Shown: piece after piece, positions 8,329 through 15,528 of the stretch
Position numbering within the stretch: position 1 is the first letter of the stretch
Layout: each line of letters opens with the position of its first letter
Source of the DNA: an uncultured Oscillospiraceae bacterium
GTDB lineage: Bacteria; Bacillota; Clostridia; Oscillospirales; Oscillospiraceae
Assembly: GCA_910589155.1 (NCBI GenBank)
Contig: CAJURY010000014.1
Location: 1-34,016, forward strand
DNA: 34,016 bases
Direction: 5' to 3'
Notes under the pieces: model-generated
The model's input: the letters and a program-made list of their open reading frames with translations, nothing else
The model's database searches: none
Told to the model about the DNA's origin: nothing
Program-made: the position numbers and the translations under genes

Positions 8329-8385
8329 TTCTCATAACTCCGCTCAATACGGCTTACTAAGGCGCAATTTTCCCACACGTAACGC

Positions 8386-9825
8386 TTAGTTCTTCAGCCA
8401 AGTGCTGGGCGTCAGCAAAATAACCATGGGGAAAATTTCCAGGCGGCCTATCAGCATATCCAGCGTTAAAACAATTTTGGACAGCACAGACAAAGACGCA
8501 AAATTGCCATAGGGTCCCACCACCCCAAGGCCGGGACCAATATTATTGATGGTTGCCAGAACAGACGTCACCGTGGTGGAAGCGTCATAGCCGTCCAAAG
8601 ACACCAGCAAAACGGAAACCAAAACGATTGCAATGTAAACCACGGTAAAAACCAACACATTTTGAATCACGTCATTGGAAACCTGTTTGCCGTCCATACG
8701 GACGATTTTCACCGCGTTGGGATGCACCGCGCGGCTGATTTCATTTTTGGCAAATTTCAGGAGCATCACCACTCTGGAAACCTTAAACCCGCCGCCTGTG
8801 GAGCCGGCGCAGGCGCCCATGATCATCAAAAAGCACAAAATCACCCGGCTCAGCTCCGGCCACAGGTCAAAATTCACCGTACCAAAACCCGTAGTTGTAA
8901 TAATGGAGCCCACAGTAAAGGCAGAATGGTGAACCGATTGGAACCAAGAGGGCATTTGACTGCGGATATTCACCGCAATCACGCCGGTGCTTATGGCAAT
9001 TACCGCCAGATAGACCCACAATTCCGTATTGCGAAAAGCCAGCTTCAGCTTGCGCTTGAGCAGAAAAAAGTACACGGAAAAGTTCACGCCGAACAAAATC
9101 ATGAAAACCGTCGTGACGCTTTGAATATAAGTAGAATAATGCATCATGCTGTCGTTGGTCACAGCAAAGCCGCCGGTGCCCGCCGTGCCGAAGGCAATGC
9201 AAATGCTGTCAAACAGGGGCATCCCGCCCAACAGATACAAAACCACCAACACCAACGTCATAGCAGTATAAATGATATACAAAATTTCCGCGGAGGTGCG
9301 CATTTTGGGTACGACCTTATCTACCGTAGGGCCGGGGCTTTCCGCCCGCAGCAAATGGATGGCCTGCCCGCCCAAGGTGGGCAAAAGCGCAAGCATAAAA
9401 ACCAGAACGCCCATACCGCCGATCCAGTGCGACAAGCTGCGCCAGAAAAGCATACAGTGGCTGAGGCCTTCCACATTGGTCAAAATACTGGAGCCTGTGG
9501 TCGTGAAACCGGACACCATTTCAAACACAGCGTCCACATAGCTAGGGATCTCACCGGACAACGTGAAGGGCAGCGCGCCCAACAGGCTGATGCAGATCCA
9601 GCAAAGCGCCACGGCAACAAAGCCGTCCTTGGGATACATATTCTTGCGCTTTGACGGCACCTTGCACAGACAGCCGCCCAAAATACCGCAAACAGCAGCC
9701 ATCATTAGGAAATATATCGCGGACCATTCCCGATAAATCCCCCCTACAAGCAAAGGAAGCAGCATCATTGCCGCTTCAATCAATATAACATCGCCAATAA
9801 TATTTAATATGAGCCGCTTGTTCAT
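8386..9825 (-). CDS. trkH: TrkH/KtrB-family potassium transporter subunit
   Basis: This 479-aa membrane protein shows the four pore loops of the Trk/Ktr/HKT superfamily: TTTGSS at about 108-113, GTAGTGGFA, ITTTGFGT and INNIGPGLG. The glycines line the K+ selectivity filter. GACAGSTGGGFK lies before the last pore loop, as in TrkH. The protein forms the ion-conducting dimer and normally needs a TrkA/KtrA RCK regulatory subunit, which is not in this window. I use the ATG at 9825 (AGGGG 9 nt upstream) instead of a TTG at 9861. Together with the antiporter two genes away it suggests a local ion and pH homeostasis cluster, but the genes are separate transcription units. Confidence 0.92.
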   Translation of the reverse strand: MNKRLILNIIGDVILIEAAMMLLPLLVGGIYREWSAIYFLMMAAVCGILGGCLCKVPSKRKNMYPKDGFVAVALCWICISLLGALPFTLSGEIPSYVDAVFEMVSGFTTTGSSILTNVEGLSHCMLFWRSLSHWIGGMGVLVFMLALLPTLGGQAIHLLRAESPGPTVDKVVPKMRTSAEILYIIYTAMTLVLVVLYLLGGMPLFDSICIAFGTAGTGGFAVTNDSMMHYSTYIQSVTTVFMILFGVNFSVYFFLLKRKLKLAFRNTELWVYLAVIAISTGVIAVNIRSQMPSWFQSVHHSAFTVGSIITTTGFGTVNFDLWPELSRVILCFLMIMGACAGSTGGGFKVSRVVMLLKFAKNEISRAVHPNAVKIVRMDGKQVSNDVIQNVLVFTVVYIAIVLVSVLLVSLDGYDASTTVTSVLATINNIGPGLGVVGPYGNFASLSVLSKIVLTLDMLIGRLEIFPMVILLTPSTWLKN

Positions 9826-9889
9826 CCATCCAAACCCCTGTTGTATAAGTCCCGGCCGCAACCATGATTACCTTATAAATAATAAAATA

Positions 9890-9918
9890 ATCATACTCTA
9901 TTTTATGACAAATTGCAA
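9890..9918 (-). promoter_or_regulatory. Promoter of trkH
   Basis: TTGCAA (9913-9918) and TATGAT (9890-9895) on the minus strand are 17 bp apart; the leader would be about 58 nt. I see no riboswitch-like structure in it. The stretch 9919-10127 is AT-rich and holds no gene I can support. Confidence 0.6.
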
Positions 9919-10127
9919 CCCCGCAAATTCACCGCAGCAAAGAAGAAAATGCAGCGCAGCCTGTGGTATTCCTCCTATATAAAGTTTCTTCATCAGATAT
10001 TTTCCCATAAAAAATATAGGTTTCGGTTTTTTCTGTAGATTTCCACAGTTCAACATCTTTTCCAAACAGGCAACATTCATCCTTCTGTATAAAATTACAA
10101 AAATTGTATTTTATTTTTAAAATTATC

Positions 10128-10156
10128 TTGCAAACAAAATAAAAACATGATAGTAT
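10128..10156 (+). promoter_or_regulatory. Promoter of the orphan response regulator
   Basis: TTGCAA (10128-10133) and TAGTAT (10151-10156) are 17 bp apart. The -10 is preceded by TGA, giving an extended TGN motif. The leader of about 78 nt ends in AAAAAGGAGATG before the start. Confidence 0.6.
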
Positions 10157-10240
10157 AAGTTTATCACCATAATAAATTAAAGACGTTAAGAACAATGGTT
10201 GCTATGCAGCAATACGCCAAATTAAAAAGGAGATGTTTCT

Positions 10241-10918
10241 ATGCGCTTACTGCTCGCAGAAGACAACAGCGATCTATCCACGTCCCTTGTCCCTATCCTA
10301 AAGCGCAACAATTACTCTATCGATACCGCACATACCGGCCCCGACGCACTGAACGCTCTGGAAACAGGACTGTACGACGGTGCAATTTTGGACGTCACAA
10401 TACCCGAAATGGATGGAATTGCTGTATTAAAGAGCATCCGGGAAAAAGGCAGCACCATTCCTATCCTGATACTCACCACAAAATCCGAAGAGAACCACTG
10501 CATTTTAAAGCTGGAAAGCGGCGCCGACGACTATTTGACCAGACCCTTTTCTATAAAAGAACTGCTTGCCAGAGTCCGCGCCATGACTCGCCAGCAGGCA
10601 GGCATCGCCAATACTATACTCACCTATCACAACGTCAAGCTAAACTGCACCACCTATCAGCTCTCCTCCCCTTCTGTTTCCTTCCGCTTGGCCAACAAGG
10701 AATTCCAAATTTTGGAAATGCTTATGAGAAACCCCGGGCAGGTGATCCGCACAGAGCATTTCCTGGAAAAAATATGGGGCTATGACGCCGATGCAGAACT
10801 GAATGTCGTCTGGGTATACATTTCTTACCTGCGCAAAAAGCTGGCCGCTCTGGACGCAGGCGTAAAAATCAAGGCTACTCGAAATCAAGGGTATTCTTTG
10901 TCCTTTGTAGGCAACTGA
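10241..10918 (+). CDS. Orphan OmpR-family response regulator
   Basis: This 225-aa protein has a receiver domain (1-115) and a winged-helix output domain (about 125-225) ending YISYLRKKL...GYSLSFV. Acidic residues E7-D8 and phospho-acceptor Asp51 (DVTIPEMDG) are present. The nearly invariant receiver lysine is replaced by arginine at 101 (LTRPFS instead of TKPF). AAGGAGATG fixes the start. No histidine kinase follows: the gene ends 10-20 bp before sequences of the decayed mobile element, so a partner may have been lost or lies elsewhere. The regulated genes are unknown. Confidence 0.9.
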   Translation: MRLLLAEDNSDLSTSLVPILKRNNYSIDTAHTGPDALNALETGLYDGAILDVTIPEMDGIAVLKSIREKGSTIPILILTTKSEENHCILKLESGADDYLTRPFSIKELLARVRAMTRQQAGIANTILTYHNVKLNCTTYQLSSPSVSFRLANKEFQILEMLMRNPGQVIRTEHFLEKIWGYDADAELNVVWVYISYLRKKLAALDAGVKIKATRNQGYSLSFVGN

Positions 10919-11231
10919 GCAAATTTTGCCTGTTAATTACCACCAATTTTTGTATTAAATATTATTATACTGATTGCGTCAAAAACGGTTTCGGCATGAT
11001 ACCGGAAAACAATGGCACTTTTCCAGAAACTATGTTGCCTGCAAAGTCCGGCGCGCTCTTAAAAATAGAATCCATTTCACTTCCAACCCTGTTTCCTAAA
11101 ACGTCTTTTATCGCCAATGCTTTTCGAAAAACAACGGCGCTGTCACTTTGCCGCCTGCAAAAAGTTTCTAATATGCAAATAAGAGCAGACCCTTTTTTGG
11201 TGAGGCGCGATAACAAGTATTTATGTAGGGT
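10919..11231. other. Non-coding junction region
   Basis: No gene is supported here. The sequence changes from host-like to AT-rich, and the left border of the mobile-element remnant probably lies within it. No clear terminator for the orphan regulator is seen before 11232. Confidence 0.4.
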
Positions 11232-11276
11232 GGCGGTACAGCCGAAAGCTGTGCCGCCGTTTTGCGTTTTTAGGCT
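11232..11276 (+). terminator. Terminator-like hairpin
   Basis: GGCGGTACAGC pairs with GCTGTGCCGCC (one G-T pair) around a CGAAA loop, followed by GTTTTGCGTTTTT on the plus strand. It could end transcription coming from the orphan response regulator. Confidence 0.6.
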
Positions 11277-11344
11277 GTTTTTTCGGTTTTGCATACCAAG
11301 TCTGCCGTCAAGGGCAACGCAGTCCTCCTCGGCAATATTGATAA

Positions 11345-11882
11345 CCCGCATCTCAATCTTTTGCTTCCTGTGTCCGCTGCTCTTGTCTGGAGCGTGTACC
11401 ACGATTTTGTCAACCAAGTCCCTCAGGATTTCAGCGGTTCGTTCTTCGGGATCGGTGTACTTGCGTACATTCTTCAGAAACTGCTGAAGGTTGTGCTGTT
11501 CCTGTTCGTCGCTTTCAATCAGTTCCTGCAAATCAAAAATTGCTGCAACGGTTTTCTGCGCCCATTTGTAAGGATCGGTGGGAAGTAGCTTCCCTCTTTC
11601 TGCGCCCTGTACGCCGTAGGAGTCAGCGCCTTTTCCACTTTCTCCCTTCATTCGGAAAGTGGACTTGATTTTCTTAGCGGTATCTCTGGCATAAAGTTCA
11701 TTGCAGAAATTGCGGATCGGCGTCATATCAAATTCTGTCCATACGGCGGAATCCACATTGTCGTTGACAGCGATTAATCGCACATCATTTTCGTGAAATA
11801 CAATATCACTGATATAGACAAGACCGCAAAAACTATGCCGAGCTGCTGACAACACTTTGCGAAACAGGGGAAAAGTATCATT
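11345..11882 (-). pseudogene. Large serine recombinase fragment (TnpX-like)
   Basis: In an open frame spanning 10965-12050, three blocks resemble large serine site-specific recombinases. DTFPLFRKVL through VRLIAVNDNVDS and NELYARDTAKKIKSTFRMKG belong to the catalytic domain. LLPTDPYKWAQKTVAAI belongs to the recombinase domain. The C-terminal block has FLKNVRKYTDPEERTAEILR and IVVHAPDKSSGHRKQKIE. Family members are about 500-600 aa; here some 180 residues remain, and the sequence between blocks jumps (about residues 140-150 and 178-186 of the open frame), indicating internal deletions. The N-terminal catalytic serine region is missing. The rest of the open frame is antisense to the ABC-F leader or unrecognised. 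It cannot be an active recombinase. Confidence 0.75.
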
Positions 11883-11916
11883 TTTGCGGAGAGATTGTCT
11901 AACATTGACTTGTGTG

Positions 11917-11943
11917 TTGACAAACGCGCTAAAATATGATAAT
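11917..11943 (+). promoter_or_regulatory. Possible promoter of the ABC-F leader
   Basis: A perfect TTGACA (11917-11922) is followed by the AT-rich TATGATAAT. The best -10 choices are GATAAT (11938-11943, 15-bp spacer) or TAATCT (17-bp spacer), so the -35 is clear but the -10 is not. It lies about 40-65 nt before the leader ORF. Confidence 0.45.
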
Positions 11944-11981
11944 CTTACCCAGGTTTCAAAAACTCCCAAGGAGGGGCCAGT

Positions 11982-12071
11982 ATGAATTTCCGTTTGACTG
12001 ATAAACGAGTGAAGAGACTTAGCTCTGTACAATCCGAACCGATGAAACATTGTGCAGAGTATAGCGTATAG
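11982..12071 (+). CDS. Leader peptide ORF upstream of the ABC-F gene
   Basis: A 29-codon ORF beginning MNFRLTDKRVKRL and ending CAEYSV has an AAGGAGG ribosome binding site 7 nt before its ATG. It lies in a leader of over 300 nt before an ABC-F gene and is followed by two intrinsic terminators. Short translated leaders whose ribosomes stall on antibiotics control several ABC-F and methyltransferase resistance genes by attenuation. Whether this peptide acts that way is inferred from position; it matches no leader peptide I know. It could also be the remnant of a larger gene. Confidence 0.55.
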   Translation: MNFRLTDKRVKRLSSVQSEPMKHCAEYSV

Positions 12072-12173
12072 AACGCTTTAGGATTTCATCGGGAAACAAA
12101 GCAATCCCCGTCCAAGCTGATATGTCACTTTGGATGGCTATTGTTCATTTCCCGTACATGAATTTAGCGTAAT

Positions 12174-12208
12174 AAAGGCTATGGGCAATGTTTTGTCCAT
12201 AGCCTTTT
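12174..12208 (+). terminator. First leader terminator upstream of the ABC-F gene
   Basis: AAAGGCTATGG (12174-12184) pairs with CCATAGCCTTT (12197-12207), followed by TGCTTTT. It lies about 100 nt after the leader ORF, and the U-tract is interrupted. Confidence 0.7.
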
Positions 12209-12235
12209 GCTTTTCATTTCGTATGAGAAAATGAT

Positions 12236-12290
12236 AGGCAGAGGGTAGGCGCGCTTTTGTGCGCATTTATCCTCTGCCTTTTCTTTTTTC
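12236..12290 (+). terminator. Second leader terminator, probable attenuator
   Basis: A long stem pairs AGGCAGAGG (12236-12244) with CCTCTGCCT (12271-12279), extended inside by GU/UA pairs and a GCGC/GCGC helix. It is followed by TTTTCTTTTTTC. It ends only about 30 nt before the ABC-F start codon, so unless it is overridden it would switch the gene off. Confidence 0.8.
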
Positions 12291-12319
12291 ACACATTAAA
12301 GAGAAAGGAATTGAAACAA

Positions 12320-13849
12320 ATGAGTTTGTTGGAAATACATGGATTAACGCACTCTTTTGGCGAAAATCTTCTTTACAAAAATGCTGAGTTAACACTGAAT
12401 AAAGGGGAACATATCGGCATTGTAGGACAAAACGGAACAGGGAAAAGCACGCTGGTCAAGATATGCACAGACCAGGTTCTCCCTGATGCTGGAGAGATCA
12501 TTTGGCAAGCAAATACCTCTATCGGATACTTAGACCAATATGCAGAAATAGACCGCCGTCTGACAATGAGAGATTTTCTGAAATCGGCATTTTCAAGATT
12601 ATGTCAGATTGAAGCTGAAATGGCATCGCTGTATGAAAAAGCCGCAAATGGAGACACGGGATGTTTAGGCCGCGCCGCTCAACTCCAAGAATGTCTGGAG
12701 ATGGAGGATTTCTATTCGATTGACACACGCATTGAGCAGGTTGCAAGTGGATTAGGTTTGTTCGCAGTTGGTCTTGACCGGCCGATTGACCAAATGAGCG
12801 GTGGGCAACGAGCAAAGGTGATCCTGGCGAAGCTGCTGCTGGAAAAACCGGATGTTCTTCTGCTGGATGAACCTACAAATTTTCTGGACAAAGAACACGT
12901 TGCATGGCTTGCTGACTATTTATCGGAGTTGGAAAATGCTTTCATGGTTGTATCACACGATTTTGCTTTCCTTGATAAAATTGCAAATCGGATTTGTGAT
13001 ATAGACAACTATCAAATTGCCAAATATTATGGCACCTATTCGGAATTTCTCAAAAAGAAAACTCTCCTGCGGGAAGATTATGTGCGCCAGTATTCTGCAC
13101 AACAGCGAGAGATTAAGAAAACCGAGGAATTTATTCGGAAGAATATTGCTGGGCGGAAATCAAAGATGGCAAGGGGACGGCAGAAACAGCTTGACCGTAT
13201 GGACAAGTTGGAGGCATTAGACCAAAAGGAGATTAAACCTACATTTCATTTTCCTGCACTGTCTCTGACAAATACGGAGCATTTGTTAGTCAGCAATTTA
13301 GCAGTTGGGTATTACTATCCCGTGTTGTCCGATATTAGCTTCGCTATAAAAGGAGGACAGAAAGTTGTCATTACCGAGTTCAATGGAATTGGAAAGTCAA
13401 CGTTGCTAAAAACGCTGATTGGGCAGCTCCCGGCTCTGCATGGACAGTTCAAGTTTTCGGCGCAAGTTACGTTTGAATACTTTGAACAGGATTTAGTATG
13501 GGCTGATAGCAACCGAACTCCGATAGAAATTCTCTCTGATGCTCACCCCGATATGGTAATGAAAGAAATTCGGAAACACCTTGCTCAATGCGGAATTTCA
13601 AGCAAACACGCTATGCAGCCTATTGGGTCATTGAGTGGCGGAGAACAGGCAAAAGTGAAAATGTGTCTGCTGACACTTATCCCCAGCAATTTTTTGATTT
13701 TGGATGAACCCACAAACCACTTGGACGTTCAGGCAAAGGACGCTTTGAAGGAAGCATTGAAAAACTTTCCTGGGACTGTTTTGCTTGTTTCGCATGAGGA
13801 AAATTTTTATAGCGGCTGGGTACATCGGGTGATAAGTATTGAAAAATAA
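12320..13849 (+). CDS. ABC-F family ATPase, probable ribosome-protection protein
   Basis: This 509-aa protein has two ABC domains and no membrane segment, so it is an ABC-F protein rather than a transporter. The first domain has Walker A GQNGTGKST (36-44), signature SGGQR (160-164) and Walker B LLLDEPTNFLD. The second has FNGIGKST, signature SGGEQ and LILDEPTNHLD. The linker (about 225-315) is rich in K and R, like the domain that reaches the ribosomal P/E-site tRNA. The first Walker A glycine of the second site is Glu353 (ITEFNGIGKST), which is unusual. I choose the ATG at 12320 (AAAGGAA upstream) over an earlier TTG inside the attenuator stem. Location on a mobile remnant and the attenuator suggest resistance to ribosome-targeting drugs; specificity cannot be read. 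Confidence 0.88.
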   Translation: MSLLEIHGLTHSFGENLLYKNAELTLNKGEHIGIVGQNGTGKSTLVKICTDQVLPDAGEIIWQANTSIGYLDQYAEIDRRLTMRDFLKSAFSRLCQIEAEMASLYEKAANGDTGCLGRAAQLQECLEMEDFYSIDTRIEQVASGLGLFAVGLDRPIDQMSGGQRAKVILAKLLLEKPDVLLLDEPTNFLDKEHVAWLADYLSELENAFMVVSHDFAFLDKIANRICDIDNYQIAKYYGTYSEFLKKKTLLREDYVRQYSAQQREIKKTEEFIRKNIAGRKSKMARGRQKQLDRMDKLEALDQKEIKPTFHFPALSLTNTEHLLVSNLAVGYYYPVLSDISFAIKGGQKVVITEFNGIGKSTLLKTLIGQLPALHGQFKFSAQVTFEYFEQDLVWADSNRTPIEILSDAHPDMVMKEIRKHLAQCGISSKHAMQPIGSLSGGEQAKVKMCLLTLIPSNFLILDEPTNHLDVQAKDALKEALKNFPGTVLLVSHEENFYSGWVHRVISIEK

Positions 13850-13896
13850 AGTAGGTGTTCACTATCCCCCTCGAATGGATTCTCATTCTAATTTAC

Positions 13897-14283
13897 GTTA
13901 AACCAGTAGAATAATTTGAAAAACTGCCGCACGACGGCAAAAGAAAAAAGCCGTCGTGTAGCAGTCCTTAATCATGCTCCCCTTAATATGTATTTTGATA
14001 ATGCGCCTTCGACAACAGAGAGTGAAAGACCATTGTTTTTGCAGAAAGCATCTAACAATCGGCTGCTTTGAAGCACGCCAAAATACTCAACGGTTTTCTT
14101 CCCATCAAGCAACTTTGCACGATATTCACTTTATGCAATGTAGCGGTTTTGCGATAATATGGCATCCATATAAACCTTTAAGTCCCACAAACTTTGATAC
14201 TCTGGACTCTCATATGTCATATTGTCCGTGACAATACTCACTGCCGTTTTTTCCTTTTTAAAGAGTTTAGAAAACAATCCCAT
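13897..14283 (-). pseudogene. Unknown short gene with an internal stop
   Basis: Read from an ATG at 14283, the frame gives MGLFSKLFKKEKTAVSIV and continues to RYIA, where TAA (14131-14133) interrupts it. The same frame then resumes as SEYRAKLLDGKKTVEYFGVL and runs to a stop at 13897. Protein-like composition on both sides of the stop suggests one gene of roughly 100-128 residues with a single nonsense change. It starts 25 nt after the excisionase-like gene, in the same direction, so the two formed an operon. I do not recognise the family. The original C-terminus may be earlier than 13897, because the last 25 codons overlap a hairpin. Confidence 0.55.
13923..13963. repeat. Long inverted repeat near the end of the ABC-F gene
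   Basis: CTGC..CACGACGGC and GCCGTCGTG..GCAG pair around an 11-nt A-rich loop (T-rich on the minus strand). It lies 74 nt after the ABC-F stop and has no U-tract on the plus strand, so it is a weak terminator at best. It may instead be a 3' stabilising hairpin or an element-related inverted repeat. Confidence 0.5.
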
Positions 14284-14308
14284 ATATTGCCCTTCTTCTT
14301 AAACAACA

Positions 14309-14491
14309 TCAGTCAGCGGAAGCTCCGGATTTAATCCAGTCATCCACTTCATCCAATTTAAATTTTCATTGTCTGCCCATTTTATGTGCGGGCATATTTT
14401 TGCTATCTATCCATTTGAAAACTGTATCCCTGCTTACGCCAAGATATTCGCATATTTCTTTTAGGGAATACCATCTATTAGTTATTTCCAC
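14309..14491 (-). pseudogene. Excisionase-like HTH protein gene with TGA in place of Trp
   Basis: From a GTG at 14491 (GAGAGGT upstream) the frame reads WYSLKEICEYLGVSRDTVFK and then DSKNMPAHKMGRQ, the MerR-like helix-turn-helix and wing of excisionase-family DNA-binding proteins. The next codon is TGA (14366-14368), where homologues as I know them have Trp (GRQWKFK). The frame resumes with KFKLDEVDDWIKSG and ends at 14309. A single G-to-A change from TGG explains it. The intact product would be 60 aa. A promoter lies just upstream and the unknown short gene follows. Confidence 0.75.
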
Positions 14492-14535
14492 AATTGTGAC
14501 CTCTCAAATTATACATGTTAATTTGCTGCTTTTGT

Positions 14536-14564
14536 ATTATATCATAAAACAAGGTTGTATACAA
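14536..14564 (-). promoter_or_regulatory. Promoter of the excisionase-like gene
   Basis: TTGTAT (14559-14564) and a perfect TATAAT (14536-14541) on the minus strand are 17 bp apart. A second TATAAT-like box lies closer to the gene near 14505-14510. Confidence 0.7.
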
Positions 14565-14611
14565 TATGATAAAGTCGATTAGCATAGGTTTAAGAGCTTT
14601 AATATAAAATT

Positions 14612-14637
14612 GGCGGCAAGGAGAACTCCTTGCCGCC
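14612..14637 (-). terminator. Terminator after tnpV
   Basis: A perfect 12-bp stem GGCGGCAAGGAG / CTCCTTGCCGCC with a 2-nt loop lies 8 nt after the tnpV stop. On the minus strand it is followed by AATTTTAT, a modest U-tract. Confidence 0.75.
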
Positions 14638-14645
14638 GTTTGCTG

Positions 14646-15017
14646 TTAGGTGTAAATTATATCGTGATTTACGATTTCTATGGCTCGACTTCGGATATTA
14701 TTCATCCGAGCAACCCAAGTTATTGGATTTTCCGCCTTGAGCTGTTCGGTTATACCCTCACTCTCTGACATCTGTTTTACGAGCCGGAAAAACATATCCC
14801 CTGCCTGTTCGTTTATGTCAGCGAGATAGCTGTTTAACCCACCGCCTGTGAGCAAATTGACATAGAACAGCCGCCTATGCTTTTTGATATACCGCAAGTG
14901 CCTTTGTCCTCATATCCCGATAGGCTTTTCTTCTTCGGTGGGTAAAGAAAAGTCAGGAATAAGATATCCGTTTTCTTTGTGATAAGTTCCGCCCATTTCT
15001 TCAAATAATGATTTCAT
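14646..15017 (-). pseudogene. tnpV: TnpV family protein, nonsense-disrupted
   Basis: From the ATG at 15017 the frame reads MKSLFEEMGGTYHKENGYLI through EEEKPIGI, then TGA (14910-14912), then GQRHLRYIKKHRR and NLLTGGGLNSYLADINEQA to the end at 14646. The C-terminal part, including AENPITWVARMNNIRSRAIE, is clearly TnpV, a small protein of unknown function carried on Tn4451-type elements and clostridial conjugative transposons. The stop sits at a position where I expect Trp (GIWGQRHLRY), again one G-to-A change from TGG. Full length would be about 123 residues, normal for the family. Translation from the internal ATG at 14897 would give only the C-terminal 83 residues. Confidence 0.8.
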
Positions 15018-15134
15018 TGCAGTTTTAGATTTTTCTGCAATATACCGTACCGATTGTCTTTACCACATGTTTTCAAAACCTTCGTTACGGCAACTCATTA
15101 TTAGGGGGCTGCTCTTTGTTGTAGCGGATTGTCG

Positions 15135-15528
15135 TTTATTCCAGCCCAGTTACATTGGAATTTGCCTCCAAAAGCTGCTGAGCAGTGGAACCATAGACAA
15201 TCGTGCCGTCCAAGGTGGTATAGTAGGCTCTCGCGGAGATGGTCTTGCCGATGGGCATATTCGTTACCATACCATAGGAGATATAACCGTCGGTACCATC
15301 CTTGTACACCCCGCCGAGACCGCCGTTGAAATCATTGGCTGTCTTGGGGGCGGCCGCGCTGAAGGGCGCTACGCTGATCCAGGAGTAAATGGTGGTCTTT
15401 TCCAGTTTGGCAACGTTCAATCCGTCGATTTTGCCGCCGATGACGAGATTTTCATCGCTGGCGGAGGGGGCGGTGGAGAGGACGAAGCCGTAGTTTGCGA
15501 AGAGGTCGGCGGGAGCGGTGGAGATCGC
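15135..15528. repeat. 394-bp exact direct repeat, copy A
   Basis: These bases are identical, position by position, to 23208-23601 (offset 8073). They encode the last 130 or so residues and stop codon of the 1751-aa secreted protein. Immediately outside the block the two copies differ, and scattered third-position changes begin at 15529. The cotH-like gene carries a diverged version of the same module near 20497-20900. Confidence 0.95.

Larger units (their letters stand above)
10930..15130. mobile_element. Decayed integrative element remnant
   Basis: Between the orphan regulator and the giant secreted-protein gene lies an accessory block of about 4.2 kb. It contains a large serine recombinase fragment, an ABC-F gene, an excisionase-like gene, an unknown short gene and tnpV; all but the ABC-F gene are broken. 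TnpX-type recombinases, TnpV and small HTH excisionase-like proteins are typical of Tn4451-like or conjugative-transposon cargo of Clostridia. The block looks more AT-rich than its flanks by eye. Borders are approximate; I found no convincing flanking direct repeats. The right edge reaches within a few bases of the stop codon at 15136. Confidence 0.65.

Noticed and set aside
9919..10127. A riboswitch (for example c-di-AMP type) upstream of trkH
   Set aside because: The trkH leader from its likely promoter is only about 58 nt, and the AT-rich stretch upstream shows no convincing conserved helices.
10965..12050. A full 361-aa protein on the minus strand
   Set aside because: Only the middle part resembles serine recombinases; the N-terminal part is antisense to the ABC-F leader and the joins between blocks are abrupt, so I annotate a pseudogene fragment.
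12257..12319. A longer start for the ABC-F protein (TTG at 12257)
   Set aside because: It would start inside the attenuator hairpin without a ribosome binding site; the ATG at 12320 has AAAGGAA upstream and begins the usual ABC-F N-terminus.
14366..14912. Possible recoding of TGA as tryptophan
   Set aside because: Core genes in the window use TGG for Trp, and TGA ends genes such as the orphan response regulator (10916-10918) and the GH65 gene. The in-frame TGA codons occur only in decayed element genes.
10919..15135. Attachment-site direct repeats flanking the element
   Set aside because: Only short chance matches (for example GGCAACT near 10912 and 15089) were found, too short to call att sites.
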